A stretch of 64,000 nucleotides of DNA from Streptomyces ficellus (lineage in GTDB: Bacteria; Actinomycetota; Actinomycetes; Streptomycetales; Streptomycetaceae): positions 5,704,001-5,768,000 of the forward strand of contig NZ_CP034279.1 in assembly GCF_009739905.1 (NCBI RefSeq). Reading direction: 5' to 3'. This document shows, in pieces, positions 40,706 to 48,757 of this stretch. Numbering within the stretch: the stretch's first letter is position 1; the number at the start of each line of letters is the position of its first letter. A program made the position numbers and the translations under genes. The notes under the pieces were generated by a model. That model saw nothing but the letters and a program-made list of their open reading frames with translations. It searched no databases and had not been told where the DNA came from.

Positions 40706-41506
40706 ATGACCTCGCTCGACCCAGTCCTCGAAGTGCTCGACAAGGACGGCGTACGTCTCACCGTCGAGGACGCCGTTGCCACGGTGACCCTGACCAACCC
40801 GGCCAAGCGCAACGCCCAGTCCCCCGCGCTGTGGAGGGCGTTGGCGGAAGCCGGACGGTCGCTGCCGGGCAGCGTGCGGATCGTGGTGCTGCGCGGTGAG
40901 GGCAAGTCCTTCTCCGCCGGACTCGACCGCCAGGCGTTCACGCCGGAGGGCTTCGACGGCGAGCCGTCGTTCCTGGAGATGGCGCGCGGCTCCGACGCCG
41001 CGCTGGACGCCGTCATCGCCGAGTACCAGGAGGCGTTCACCTGGTGGCGCCGCAACGACATCGTGTCGATCGCGGCCGTCCAGGGGCATGCCATCGGGGC
41101 CGGTTTCCAGCTCGCCCTGGCGTGCGACCTGCGGGTCGTGGCCGAGGACGTCCAGTTCGCCATGCGCGAGACCAGCCTGGGCCTCGTGCCCGACCTGACC
41201 GGTACGCACCCCCTCGTCGCGGCGGTCGGCTACGCCCGCGCGCTGGAGATCTGCGCCACGGGCCGGTTCGTGCACGCCGACGAGGCCGAGCGCATCGGGC
41301 TGGCCAACCTCGTCGTGCCCGCGGGCGACCTCGACGGCGCGGTGCGCGACCTCGCCGTCGCGCTGCTCGCCGCGCCGCGCGACGCCGTCATCGAGACCAA
41401 GGCGCTGCTCCGCGGCGCCGGCGAGCGCGGCTACGAGGAGCAGCGGACGGCCGAGCGCGCCGCCCAGGCGCGCCGCCTGCGCGATCTCGCGGGTCAGTCC
41501 GACTGA
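40706..41506 (+). CDS. Enoyl-CoA hydratase/isomerase family protein
   Basis: A 266-residue crotonase-fold enzyme. The CoA-binding and oxyanion regions are visible: TNPAKRNAQSPALWRALAEA, VVLRGEGKSFSAGLDRQAFT (first oxyanion NH region) and IAAVQGHAIGAGFQLALACD (second). DVQFAMRETSLGLVPDLTGT carries the Glu/Asp region used by hydratases (MRETSLGL with Asp in PDLTG). It probably hydrates or isomerises an acyl-CoA in fatty acid or amino acid breakdown. CCCGGAGG precedes the ATG at 40706. Its 3' end overlaps the convergent Asp23-like gene by 13 bp. Confidence 0.9.
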   Translation: MTSLDPVLEVLDKDGVRLTVEDAVATVTLTNPAKRNAQSPALWRALAEAGRSLPGSVRIVVLRGEGKSFSAGLDRQAFTPEGFDGEPSFLEMARGSDAALDAVIAEYQEAFTWWRRNDIVSIAAVQGHAIGAGFQLALACDLRVVAEDVQFAMRETSLGLVPDLTGTHPLVAAVGYARALEICATGRFVHADEAERIGLANLVVPAGDLDGAVRDLAVALLAAPRDAVIETKALLRGAGERGYEEQRTAERAAQARRLRDLAGQSD

Positions 41507-42174
41507 ACCCGCCGGGTGACGTCGGTGACCACCACGGTCACCGGCAGCTCGCCCCCGACGGCCCCGCGTACCGCCCGTGCCACGTCCAGTGGCCGGTGGT
41601 CCGGGGTCGTCGCCAGTTCGACGCGTACGTGATCGTCCGCCCGGTGCACCGGGGCGCCGAGGACGCCCGTCAGCCGGGCCACGCCCGGGACGGCGACGGC
41701 CGCGACGGCCGCGGTGTCCTCCTGCGGTCCGGCCTCCTTCTCCGGTGGGGGAGCGGGCGCGGGCGGCTCGGGCGGGGCGTCCAGCAGCGCCGTGACCCGG
41801 AGGTCCACCCGTGCCACGGTCAGCCCGAGGCGCCGCTCGCACGCGGCCGACAGCGCGGTGCGCAGCCGTTCGGCGAGGTCCGGCAGCGGCACGCCGTACC
41901 CGGCGGCGAAGCCGGCCTCGATCCTCAGCGGGCCGGGCGGTACCGATCCCGGTGGCGCCGGGAAGGCGGACCGGGGTGCGGCCGCCTCGTCCGCGAGGGT
42001 GATCCGCAGCCGGCCCGGTTCCACCCCCGGCACCTTCCGCGCCGCCCGGCGCAGTACCGCGTCCGCGGCGCGCTCCGCGATCCAGGCTCCGTCCTGCGGG
42101 CCTCCCAGCGGGAGCAGCCGCCCCAGGCCGATGCGGCTCCGCGCCGCCGCCACCCATCCGTCAGCCGTCGTCAT
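41494..42174 (-). CDS. Asp23/DUF-like envelope stress protein, long form
   Basis: A 226-residue protein made of two weakly Asp23-like segments. The first (AERAADAVLRRAARKVPGVE through GYGVPLPDLAERLRTALSAA) and the second (VAVPGVARLTGVLGAPVHRA through VRVELATTPDHRPLDVARAV) each show the alternating strands and the valine-rich end of the Asp23 fold. They are joined by a Pro/Glu-rich linker (DAPPEPPAPAPPPEKEAGP). It is divergent from the Asp23/AmaP operon, so it probably belongs to the same system. No membrane segment is present. The duplication reading is my inference. Confidence 0.65.
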   Translation of the reverse strand: MTTADGWVAAARSRIGLGRLLPLGGPQDGAWIAERAADAVLRRAARKVPGVEPGRLRITLADEAAAPRSAFPAPPGSVPPGPLRIEAGFAAGYGVPLPDLAERLRTALSAACERRLGLTVARVDLRVTALLDAPPEPPAPAPPPEKEAGPQEDTAAVAAVAVPGVARLTGVLGAPVHRADDHVRVELATTPDHRPLDVARAVRGAVGGELPVTVVVTDVTRRVQSD

Positions 42175-42259
42175 TCCTCCAGCCTGCCGCATCCCCGGCG
42201 CGGGATCCGGAAACCACCCTTAATGTGAGCGAAGGAGTCCAAATCCTCCGGAAAGGACC

Positions 42260-42778
42260 ATGGTGATGTCTGACGCGTCGCAGCCCGCCCAGTCCGCTCG
42301 GGCCGACCAGGCCTCGAGAGCGGCGCGGGTCAAGGAACCGGCGGCGGAGGAAGCCAGGAGGACCTCCATGTCCAAGCGGGGCGGCGGCGATCCGGCCTCC
42401 CGCGGCCGTACCACCATCGCCGACGGGGTCGTCGAGAAGATCGCCGGGCTGGCGGCGCGTGACGTCGACGGTGTCCACGCCATGGGCAGCGGGGCCGCCC
42501 GCACCTTCGGCGCGGTGCGCGACCGGGTCCCCGGCGGCAGGCCGAGCGTCACCCGCGGGGTGAAGGCCGAGGTCGGAGAGGTGCAGGCGGCGCTCGACCT
42601 GGAGATCGTCGTCGAGTACGGCGTCCCCATCAAAGAGGTCGCCGGCGCGGTGCGGGAGAACGTGATCTCGGCGGTCGAGCGGATGACCGGTCTCGACGTC
42701 GTCGAGGTCAACATCTCGGTGAGCGACGTGAAGCTTCCTGAGGACGAGGACGAAGAGCCGGAGCCCCGCATCCAGTAG
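42260..42778 (+). CDS. Asp23/Gls24 family envelope stress response protein
   Basis: A 172-residue Asp23 protein. After a 45-residue disordered Ala/Arg-rich N-terminus comes the family core: TTIADGVVEKIAGLAARDVD, GVHAMGSGAARTFGAVRDRV, EVQAALDLEIVVEYGVPIKE and MTGLDVVEVNISVSDVKLPE, ending in an acidic tail. In Firmicutes, Asp23 lies beneath the membrane, tethered by AmaP, and responds to cell-wall stress. It starts a five-gene operon (Asp23, DUF2273, Asp23, DUF6286-like, AmaP). GGAAAGG precedes the ATG. Confidence 0.92.
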   Translation: MVMSDASQPAQSARADQASRAARVKEPAAEEARRTSMSKRGGGDPASRGRTTIADGVVEKIAGLAARDVDGVHAMGSGAARTFGAVRDRVPGGRPSVTRGVKAEVGEVQAALDLEIVVEYGVPIKEVAGAVRENVISAVERMTGLDVVEVNISVSDVKLPEDEDEEPEPRIQ

Positions 42779-42799
42779 CGGGTCCCTAAGGAGAGCGCG

Positions 42800-42991
42800 A
42801 TGAGCATGGCGGTGGTCGGCCTGGTGGCCGGAATGGCGCTCGGCTTCGCCGGATACTTCGGCGGCTTCGGGGCGTTTGTGCTGGTGGCCGCGTTGGGTGC
42901 GGTCGGCTTCGTGGCCGGCCGGTTCCTCGACGGGGACCTCGAACCCGGTGACTTCTTCCGGGGCCGTGACCGCGGCGACCGGAGGCGGTGA
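42800..42991 (+). CDS. Small membrane protein, DUF2273-like
   Basis: A 63-residue protein with one long hydrophobic region, VVGLVAGMALGFAGYFGGFG and FVLVAALGAVGFVAGRFLDG, which could form two short helices, then a charged tail DFFRGRDRGDRRR. AAGGAGAG before the ATG is a strong Shine-Dalgarno sequence. DUF2273 proteins sit in Asp23 operons and are thought to organise the membrane tether. It ends 4 bp before the next Asp23 gene. Confidence 0.85.
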   Translation: MSMAVVGLVAGMALGFAGYFGGFGAFVLVAALGAVGFVAGRFLDGDLEPGDFFRGRDRGDRRR

Positions 42992-42995
42992 CGCG

Positions 42996-43433
42996 GTGAC
43001 GGGGGTCCTGGCGGCGGAACGCGGGGCGACCGTCATCGCCGACCGCGTGGTGGCCAAGATCGCCGCCCATGCGGCCCGCGAGGCACTCGCCGGCGCACCG
43101 GACGACGAACCCGGCACCGCACGGCCCGGCACCGCACGGCCCGGCACCCCGCACGGCCCGGAAGGCCCGGGAGGCCTGAGCGACGGCACCGGCGGGGGCG
43201 AGCCGCCCCACGCGACCGTCGTCGTGCACCGCGACACCGCCCGCGTCCGCATCAGCCTGGAACTCGGCTACCCCTGCGACATCGGCGCCCGGTGCGCCGC
43301 CGTCCGCCGTCAGGTGATCCGGCGCGTGAAGACGCTCGCGGGCATGGACGTGCCCGAGGTGGCCGTCCAGGTGGACCGGCTGCACTCCTCGTACACCCGG
43401 GACCGGGACAAGGGACGCGGGAGGGTCCGATGA
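42996..43433 (+). CDS. Asp23/Gls24 family protein, second copy
   Basis: A 145-residue Asp23-type protein: TVIADRVVAKIAAHAAREAL opens the fold and VVVHRDTARVRISLELGYPC with RRQVIRRVKTLAGMDVPEVA closes it. The middle is a low-complexity insert from 15-bp tandem DNA repeats (43109-43155) coding for PGTAR-PGTAR-PGTPHGPEG. Such an insert in the loop of the fold may be length-variable among strains. GTG start at 42996; its stop overlaps the next ATG (ATGA). Confidence 0.85.
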   Translation: MTGVLAAERGATVIADRVVAKIAAHAAREALAGAPDDEPGTARPGTARPGTPHGPEGPGGLSDGTGGGEPPHATVVVHRDTARVRISLELGYPCDIGARCAAVRRQVIRRVKTLAGMDVPEVAVQVDRLHSSYTRDRDKGRGRVR

Positions 43434-44044
43434 GCACCGACGCGCCGCCCACCGAACCCGCCCCCGGCTCCGTACCCGTCCTGGAGGAGCAGACCCCGCC
43501 CGGCGCCCACCGCTTCTGGTCCGTACGGCGCGTCCCGGCCGCCCTGCTCGCCCTCGTGCTGCTCGCGGGCGCCGGACTGCTGCTGTACGACGTCGCCTCG
43601 GTACGCGCCGGACGGCCCGGCATGCACTGGCGCCGCGTCCTCGCCGACGACCTGGCGACCCGGCAGCTCGACGACGTCGTGGTCCTCGTCGGCGCGGCGG
43701 TCGCCATCGCGCTGGGCGTCTGGCTCCTCGTCCTCGCCTGTACGCCGGGACTGCGCGCCGTGCTGCCGATGCGGCGCGGCGCCGACCCGTTGCGCGCCGG
43801 GCTGCGGCGGGAAGCGGTCGAGACCGTGCTGCGCGACCGGGCGGTGGCCGTGGCGGGCGTGCGGTCCGCGCGGGTCCGGGCGCGGCGCCACAAGGCCGCC
43901 GTGCGGGCCGTGGTCCACTTCCGTGAACTCGGCGACGTACGGGCCGACCTGGACGCCGCGATGCGGGACGCGGTCGAGGAGCTGGGGCTGGCCCGGCCGC
44001 CCCGCCTGTCCGTCCACGTCACGCGATCGTCGCGGAAGGGGTGA
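43430..44044 (+). CDS. Membrane protein of the Asp23/AmaP operon (DUF6286-like)
   Basis: A 204-residue protein with two membrane segments: RRVPAALLALVLLAGAGLLL (about residues 33-53) and DVVVLVGAAVAIALGVWLLV (about residues 85-105). The C-terminal domain (EAVETVLRDRAVAVAGVRSA to VEELGLARPPRLSVHVTRSS) has the alternating pattern of the Asp23/AmaP soluble fold. It is coupled by a four-base overlap to the genes on both sides. Probably part of a membrane-anchored Asp23 complex. Confidence 0.82.
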   Translation: MSTDAPPTEPAPGSVPVLEEQTPPGAHRFWSVRRVPAALLALVLLAGAGLLLYDVASVRAGRPGMHWRRVLADDLATRQLDDVVVLVGAAVAIALGVWLLVLACTPGLRAVLPMRRGADPLRAGLRREAVETVLRDRAVAVAGVRSARVRARRHKAAVRAVVHFRELGDVRADLDAAMRDAVEELGLARPPRLSVHVTRSSRKG

Positions 44045-44613
44045 GGGGCGTGCTGCGAGGCGTCAACCGGGTGGTCCTGGGCCTGACCGGAGCGGTGCTG
44101 GTGTGCGCGGGCGGCGCGGTACTGGTGGCCGGACTGGACCTGGGCGTGCCGTCGTGGTGGCCCTGGCGCGGCCCGGACGCCGTCCTGCTGACCGAGTCGG
44201 CGCGCCGGCGGCCGGCGTGGCCCGCGGTGATCGCGGTGCTGGCGGTGCTGGTGCTGCTGTCCCTCTGGTGGCTGGTGGCACAACTGCGCCGCCCCCGGCC
44301 GCCGGAGGTGCTCGTCGACAGCCGGGACGGAGACGGCGCGACCCTGCGGGGCCGGGCCCTGGAGGGCGCCATGGAGGCGGAGGCGGAAGCACTGGACGGC
44401 GTCTCGCGCGCCCGCGTCCGGCTCGCCGGCCGGCGAACGGCGCCCTCCGCCCGGGTGTCCCTGCTGCTGGAACCCCACGCGTCACCGGACGAGACCCTCG
44501 CACGGCTCCGCGACGGCACGCTGAAGCACGCCCGCGAGTCGGCGGGCCTGCCCCGGCTGCCCACGGAAGCCCACCTCCGCGCCGCCCGCCAGCCGACCCG
44601 CCGCGTCACCTGA
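44041..44613 (+). CDS. amaP: Alkaline shock response membrane anchor protein AmaP-like
   Basis: A 190-residue membrane protein with two N-terminal helices (NRVVLGLTGAVLVCAGGAVL and AWPAVIAVLAVLVLLSLWWL) followed by a soluble domain ending RDGTLKHARESAGLPRLPTE. The order matches AmaP, which anchors Asp23 in Staphylococcus aureus; similarity here is by topology and operon position. GTG start overlapping the previous stop (GTGA). It ends the operon before a GC-rich repeat-filled spacer. Confidence 0.78.
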   Translation: MRGVLRGVNRVVLGLTGAVLVCAGGAVLVAGLDLGVPSWWPWRGPDAVLLTESARRRPAWPAVIAVLAVLVLLSLWWLVAQLRRPRPPEVLVDSRDGDGATLRGRALEGAMEAEAEALDGVSRARVRLAGRRTAPSARVSLLLEPHASPDETLARLRDGTLKHARESAGLPRLPTEAHLRAARQPTRRVT

Positions 44614-44851
44614 CGGCGCCCCGCGGTCGCGCCCCGGGGCGCCTGGTTCGCCGCGTCAGCTGAGGGCGCCCTGCGCCCCGGCCCGGGGCCCCGGCGCGAC
44701 CCCGCCCCCGGCGCGCCCGACGGGAGGCCGCCCCCGGCGCGCCTGGCCCGTGGCGTCACCTGGCGGCGCCCCGCGACCCCGCCCCCGGGCCGCCGGCGTG
44801 CCCCGCCCCCGGCGCGCCCGGCGTGCCCCGGCGACGGGCCGGCCCGTGCCC
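44614..44851. other. GC-rich degenerate repeat spacer
   Basis: No gene is supported. The stretch is built from loosely repeated units of CGCGTCACCTG-GCGGCGCCCCGCG type (starts near 44602, 44653, 44751) and GCCCCCGGCGCGCC units (near 44700-44820). This resembles serial duplication of the AmaP 3' end. Confidence 0.5.
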
Positions 44852-44905
44852 GGTCAGAAGCCGTCCCCGGGTCGGAAGCCGTCCCCGGGTCAGAAGCCGT
44901 GCCGG
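44852..44905. repeat. Three tandem 18-bp repeats at the SDR 3' end
   Basis: Units GGTCAGAAGCCGTCCCCG (44852-44869), GGTCGGAAGCCGTCCCCG (44870-44887) and GGTCAGAAGCCGTGCCGG (44888-44905). The last contains the stop codon of the SDR gene (minus strand HGF then TGA), so the two others are downstream echoes of the gene end. Confidence 0.8.
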
Positions 44906-45645
44906 GCGCCGCCGTCCACCGGGAGCATGACGCCCGTCAGGTACGAGGCCGCGGGCGAGAGCAGGAACGCCGCCGCGTTGCCGAACTCCTCCGGCGTGCC
45001 GTAGCGGCGCAGCGGGACGTGGGATTCGGAGGCCGCGCGGGCCGCCGGGGCGTCGCCGGACAGGGCGTCGAGCTCGCGGACCCGGTCGGTGTCGATCCGG
45101 CCGGGGAGCAGCCCGACGACGCGGATGCCGCGCGGGCCCAGCTCGTTGGCGAGGGACTTGGCGAAGCCCGCGAGACCGGGGCGCAGGCCGTTGGAGATGG
45201 TCAGCCCCGGGATCGGCTCGTACACCGAGCCGGACAGGACGAACCCGATCACCCCGCCCTCCGGCAGCGCGGCCGCCGCCGCCCGGGCCATCCGCACCGC
45301 GCCCATGAACACCGAGTCGAACGCCGCCTGCCACTGCTCGTCCGTGTTGTCCGCCGCCCACCCGGGGGCCGGGCCGCCCACGCTGACGAGGACGCCGTCG
45401 AGGCGCCCGAAGTGCTCGCGGGCGGCGCCGATCAGACGCTCCGGGGCCGACGGGTCGGCGTTGTCCGCCGCGACGCCGACCGCGCCGGGGCCCAGCTCCT
45501 CGGCGGCGCCCGACGCGGCCTTCTCGTCGCGTGAGGAGACGACGACCTTCGCGCCCTCCGTCACCAGGGCGCGCGCCGAGGCGTTGCCCAGTCCGCGGGA
45601 GGCGCCGGTCACGATGTAGACGCGGTCCTTCAGTCCAAGATCCAT
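44890..45645 (-). CDS. Short-chain dehydrogenase/reductase (SDR)
   Basis: A 251-residue Rossmann-fold SDR. The cofactor motif is VYIVTGASRGLGNASARALV (TGxxxGxG) and the arginine after beta-2 (VVVSSRDEKAA) favours NADP. A Ser is present in FVLSGSVYEPI, but the catalytic Tyr-X-X-X-Lys is not obvious: the expected site reads ISNGLRPGLAGFAKSLANEL, with Asn/Gly instead of Tyr and Arg in place of Lys. This makes it an atypical or non-canonical SDR, possibly a catalytically different or inactive member. C-terminal TGVMLPVDGGARHGF is standard. ATG at 45645. Confidence 0.85.
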   Translation of the reverse strand: MDLGLKDRVYIVTGASRGLGNASARALVTEGAKVVVSSRDEKAASGAAEELGPGAVGVAADNADPSAPERLIGAAREHFGRLDGVLVSVGGPAPGWAADNTDEQWQAAFDSVFMGAVRMARAAAAALPEGGVIGFVLSGSVYEPIPGLTISNGLRPGLAGFAKSLANELGPRGIRVVGLLPGRIDTDRVRELDALSGDAPAARAASESHVPLRRYGTPEEFGNAAAFLLSPAASYLTGVMLPVDGGARHGF

Positions 45646-45649
45646 GCCC

Positions 45650-47434
45650 CTATCCTGCCGCGCCCTCCCGCGCCAGGGCGAGGGCGGTGCCCACGAGCCC
45701 GACGTGGCTGAACGCCTGCGGGAAGTTGCCCAGCTGGCGCCCCGACACCGTGTCGTACTCCTCGGCGAGGAGCCCCACGTCGTTGCGCAGCGACAGCAGC
45801 CGCTCGAACAGCTCCCGCGCCTCCTTCTCACGGCCCGTCATGCGCAGCGCGTCCGCCATCCAGAACGAGCACACCAGGAACGTGCCCTCGTCGCCCGGCA
45901 GCCCGTCGACGGGCACGCCCGCGGTGCTGTACCGCTTGACGAGCCCCTCGTGGTTCAGCTCCTCCCACACCGCGTCCACCGTCCCCACCACCCGCGGGTC
46001 GTCCGGCGGCAGGAAGCCCACCCGGGGGATCAGCAGGGTCGCCGCGTCCAGCTCCCGGGAGCCGTACGACTGGGTGAAGGTGTTGCGCTCCGGGTCGTAC
46101 CCGTTCTCGCACACGTCCCGGTGGACCGCGTCGCGCATCGCCCGCCACCGGCTCACGTCACCGGTCAGTGACGGGTCCTCCTCCAGCGCGCGCACGGCGC
46201 GGTCGGCGGCGACCCACGCCATCACCTTGGAGTGCACGAAGTGGCGCCGCGGCCCGCGCACTTCCCACAGCCCCTCGTCGGGCTCCCGCCAGGTCGACTC
46301 CAGGAAGCCGAGCAGGCTCAGCTGGAGGTTCCAGGCGTGCGCCTGCGAGGACAGCCCCGCCTCGCGCGCCAGGTACAGCGAGTCCATGACCTCCCCGTAC
46401 ACGTCGAGCTGCAACTGGCGCACGGCGGCGTTCCCGGTGCGCACCGGCGCGGAACCGGCGTACCCGCGCAGCCACGGCAGTTCCGTCTCGGGCAGCCGCC
46501 GCTCGCCCGCCAGCCCGTACATGATCTGGAGGTCCGCCGGGTCGCCGGCGACCGCCCGCAGCAGCCAGTCGCGCCACGCCGCTGCCTCGTCCAGGTAGCC
46601 GGCGGACAGCAGCGCGCCCAGCGTGAGGGTGGCGTCGCGCAGCCAGCAGTAGCGGTAGTCCCAGTTGCGCACGCCCCCGATCTCCTCGGGCAGCGAGGTG
46701 GTCGGCGCGGCCACGATCCCGCCCGTCGGGGCGTAGGTCAGCGCCTTGAGGGTGATCAGCGAACGCATCACCGCGTCGCGGTAGGGGCCCTCGTAGGTGC
46801 ACTGCACCGCCCACGCCTCCCAGTCCTCCAGGGTGTGCTCCAGCGCCTCGAACGGGTCGATCAGCGGGGGCCGGGGGTGGTGGGAGGGGTGCCAGGTGAG
46901 GACGAACGCCACCCGCTCGCCGGGGGTGACGGTGAACGACGAGCAGGTGCTGAACTGCTGGCCCCACGTCTTGACCTCCGGCTCGCTGCGCAGCCATATC
47001 GAGTCGGGGCCCGCGACCGCCACCCGGTGGCCGTTGGTCCGCCGCATCCACGGCACGACGGACCCGAAGTCGAAGCGCAGCCGCAGCACCGAGGTCATCT
47101 CGACCGTCCCGCTGACGCCCTCCACGATGCGTACGACGTCGGGGGCCTCGTCGCGCTGCGGCATGAAGTCCAGCACCTTGACCGTGCCGGTGCGGGTCTC
47201 CCACAGGGACTCGAGGACGAGCGAGTTCCCGACGTAGCGGCGGCGGGTGCAGGCCTGGGCGTCCTTGGGGGCGATCCGCCAGTGGCCGTTCTCCTCGTCG
47301 CCGAGCAGGGCCGCGAAGCAGGCCGCCGAGTCGAAGCGGGGCAGGCACAGCCAGTCGATCGAACCGTTCCTGCCGACGAGTGCGGCCGTCTGGAGATCCC
47401 CGATGAGGGCGTAGTCCTCGATGCGTTGTGTCAC
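45650..47434 (-). CDS. Glycoside hydrolase family 15 protein (glucoamylase/trehalase-like)
   Basis: A 594-residue cytoplasmic GH15 protein. N-terminal domain: RIEDYALIGDLQTAALVGRN and GSIDWLCLPRFDSAACFAAL are the diagnostic motifs. The catalytic (alpha/alpha)6 barrel has VRNWDYRYCWLRDATLTLGA (general acid region), RRHFVHSKVMAWVAADRAVR and the C-terminal catalytic Glu candidate in TFLVCSFWMADALR/GLLAEEYD. Some actinobacterial members are trehalases, others hydrolyse short alpha-glucans; no sugar genes adjoin to decide. GTG start. It ends 4 bp before the SDR gene start, so the SDR is probably downstream in the same operon. Confidence 0.93.
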   Translation of the reverse strand: MTQRIEDYALIGDLQTAALVGRNGSIDWLCLPRFDSAACFAALLGDEENGHWRIAPKDAQACTRRRYVGNSLVLESLWETRTGTVKVLDFMPQRDEAPDVVRIVEGVSGTVEMTSVLRLRFDFGSVVPWMRRTNGHRVAVAGPDSIWLRSEPEVKTWGQQFSTCSSFTVTPGERVAFVLTWHPSHHPRPPLIDPFEALEHTLEDWEAWAVQCTYEGPYRDAVMRSLITLKALTYAPTGGIVAAPTTSLPEEIGGVRNWDYRYCWLRDATLTLGALLSAGYLDEAAAWRDWLLRAVAGDPADLQIMYGLAGERRLPETELPWLRGYAGSAPVRTGNAAVRQLQLDVYGEVMDSLYLAREAGLSSQAHAWNLQLSLLGFLESTWREPDEGLWEVRGPRRHFVHSKVMAWVAADRAVRALEEDPSLTGDVSRWRAMRDAVHRDVCENGYDPERNTFTQSYGSRELDAATLLIPRVGFLPPDDPRVVGTVDAVWEELNHEGLVKRYSTAGVPVDGLPGDEGTFLVCSFWMADALRMTGREKEARELFERLLSLRNDVGLLAEEYDTVSGRQLGNFPQAFSHVGLVGTALALAREGAAG

Positions 47435-47464
47435 GCTGTGCCGTCTTCCCGCACCGACCGGCGG

Positions 47465-48310
47465 CTAAGCGGGCGTGTGTGCCGCCGGTTCCCGCTCGCC
47501 GCCGGCGTCTCCGTCTCCGTCGCCGTCGCCGGTGTCCGGCGTTCCGGCCGCCGCCTCTGCCGCTGCCGCGTCGCGGTCGCGCTTCTCCCGGCGTACGAGC
47601 ACCACCCAGCCGACGGGCACGCCCGCGACGAACAGCCACCACTGCACGGCGTACGCCATGTGCGCGCCGATGGAGTCGTGGTCGGGCTCGGGGATCTGCT
47701 CCGGGGTGTCACCGGCCGGGCCGGGCGCGGTCTGCTCCAGGTAGCCGCCGAGGACTTCGCGGCCGAGGCTCTTCGCCTGCTGCTCGCTGTTGATCAGCAT
47801 GACCTGGCGGGGCGGCAGTCCGCTGAGGTCCTTGATGCCGCTGGCGCCGGTCGTCTCGTCGGCCTTGAGCCGGCCGGTGACGGTCACCTCGCCCTTGGGC
47901 GCGGGCGGCACCTCGGGGAAGGACTTCTGGTCGGCGGCGGCGGGGATCCAGCCCCGGTTGACCAGGACCGCCCGGCCGTCGGCGAGGACCAGCGGGGTCA
48001 GGACCAGGACGCCGATCCGGTCGTCGGCGGAGGTCCGGCGGCGGACGACGACCTCGTGCCGGGTGTCGAAGGTGCCGGTGGCGGTGACCCGGCGCCAGTA
48101 GTCGGCGCGGGGGACGGTGTGACCGGGGGAGGTGAGCCGCGTCACGGGGACGGGCTCGGCCTTCAGGTTGTCCTCGATCAGCTGGTTCTGCGCGACCCGG
48201 TGCTCGTGCCGGTGGAACTGCCAGAAGCCCAGCTCGGTCATCACGGGGATGAGAACGAGGGCGATGAGGGTGAGGATCACCCACTGCCGGGACAACAGGA
48301 AGCGGTACAC
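47465..48310 (-). CDS. SURF1 family cytochrome oxidase assembly protein
   Basis: A 281-residue membrane protein. One helix near the start (VILTLIALVLIPVMTELGFW) leads to the conserved FWQFHRHEHR, a periplasmic-side domain (DYWRRVTATGTFDTRHEVVV, PLVLADGRAVLVNRGWIPAA) and a second helix (HMAYAVQWWLFVAGVPVGWV) followed by a charged, Ala/Glu-rich tail with GDGDGDGD repeats. SURF1 proteins help insert haem a into cytochrome oxidase. The GTG at 48310 starts the usual sequence VYRFLLSRQWV. Confidence 0.92.
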   Translation of the reverse strand: MYRFLLSRQWVILTLIALVLIPVMTELGFWQFHRHEHRVAQNQLIEDNLKAEPVPVTRLTSPGHTVPRADYWRRVTATGTFDTRHEVVVRRRTSADDRIGVLVLTPLVLADGRAVLVNRGWIPAAADQKSFPEVPPAPKGEVTVTGRLKADETTGASGIKDLSGLPPRQVMLINSEQQAKSLGREVLGGYLEQTAPGPAGDTPEQIPEPDHDSIGAHMAYAVQWWLFVAGVPVGWVVLVRREKRDRDAAAAEAAAGTPDTGDGDGDGDAGGEREPAAHTPA

Positions 48311-48455
48311 GGCTTCGACCGTACCTGCTCGTGTCCGGCCACCGGATGGTGGGTCCCGCCCGGGGCGCGGGAGCCGCCGTGCGCCCTGGCCCGCCCGGAC
48401 CCAGGGCGGGACGCAGGGGGACCCACGGCCCGGCCCGCCCCGGGCGTCCCGGGGG

Positions 48456-48692
48456 TCACACCTTGTCGACGATGCCCACCTCGCCCTTCTCCGCGCGGGC
48501 GCAGTGCGCCCCGCAGAAGAACTGTCCCCCGGCCTCGACGCCCTGGCCGATGATCTGGACCCGGCAGTGCTCGCAGATGGGCGCCATGCGGTGGATGGCG
48601 CAGGAGAAGCAGTCGAAGACGTGCACGGCGCCCTGCGCGTGCACCTCGAAGGACATGCCGTAGTCGTTTCCGCAGACCTCACAAGTTGCCAT
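48456..48692 (-). CDS. Small Cys-rich zinc-binding protein (prokaryotic metallothionein-like)
   Basis: A 78-residue protein with many metal ligands: ATCEVCGNDYG, VFDCFSCAIHRMAPICEHCR and FFCGAHCARAE give CxxC, CxxCxxH, CxxC and CxxxC motifs, enough for two zinc sites. Typical of proteins annotated prokaryotic metallothionein/zinc ribbon; function unproven. The minus-strand start at 48692 (MATCEVC) has a consistent length. It lies next to SURF1 but 145 bp from it, so it is probably its own unit. Confidence 0.87.
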   Translation of the reverse strand: MATCEVCGNDYGMSFEVHAQGAVHVFDCFSCAIHRMAPICEHCRVQIIGQGVEAGGQFFCGAHCARAEKGEVGIVDKV

Positions 48693-48757
48693 GCGCCACA
48701 GGGTGCGGGCCGGTGCTCGTCAGGGGGCGGCGAAACGCCCGGCGGTCACCCGTCTGC

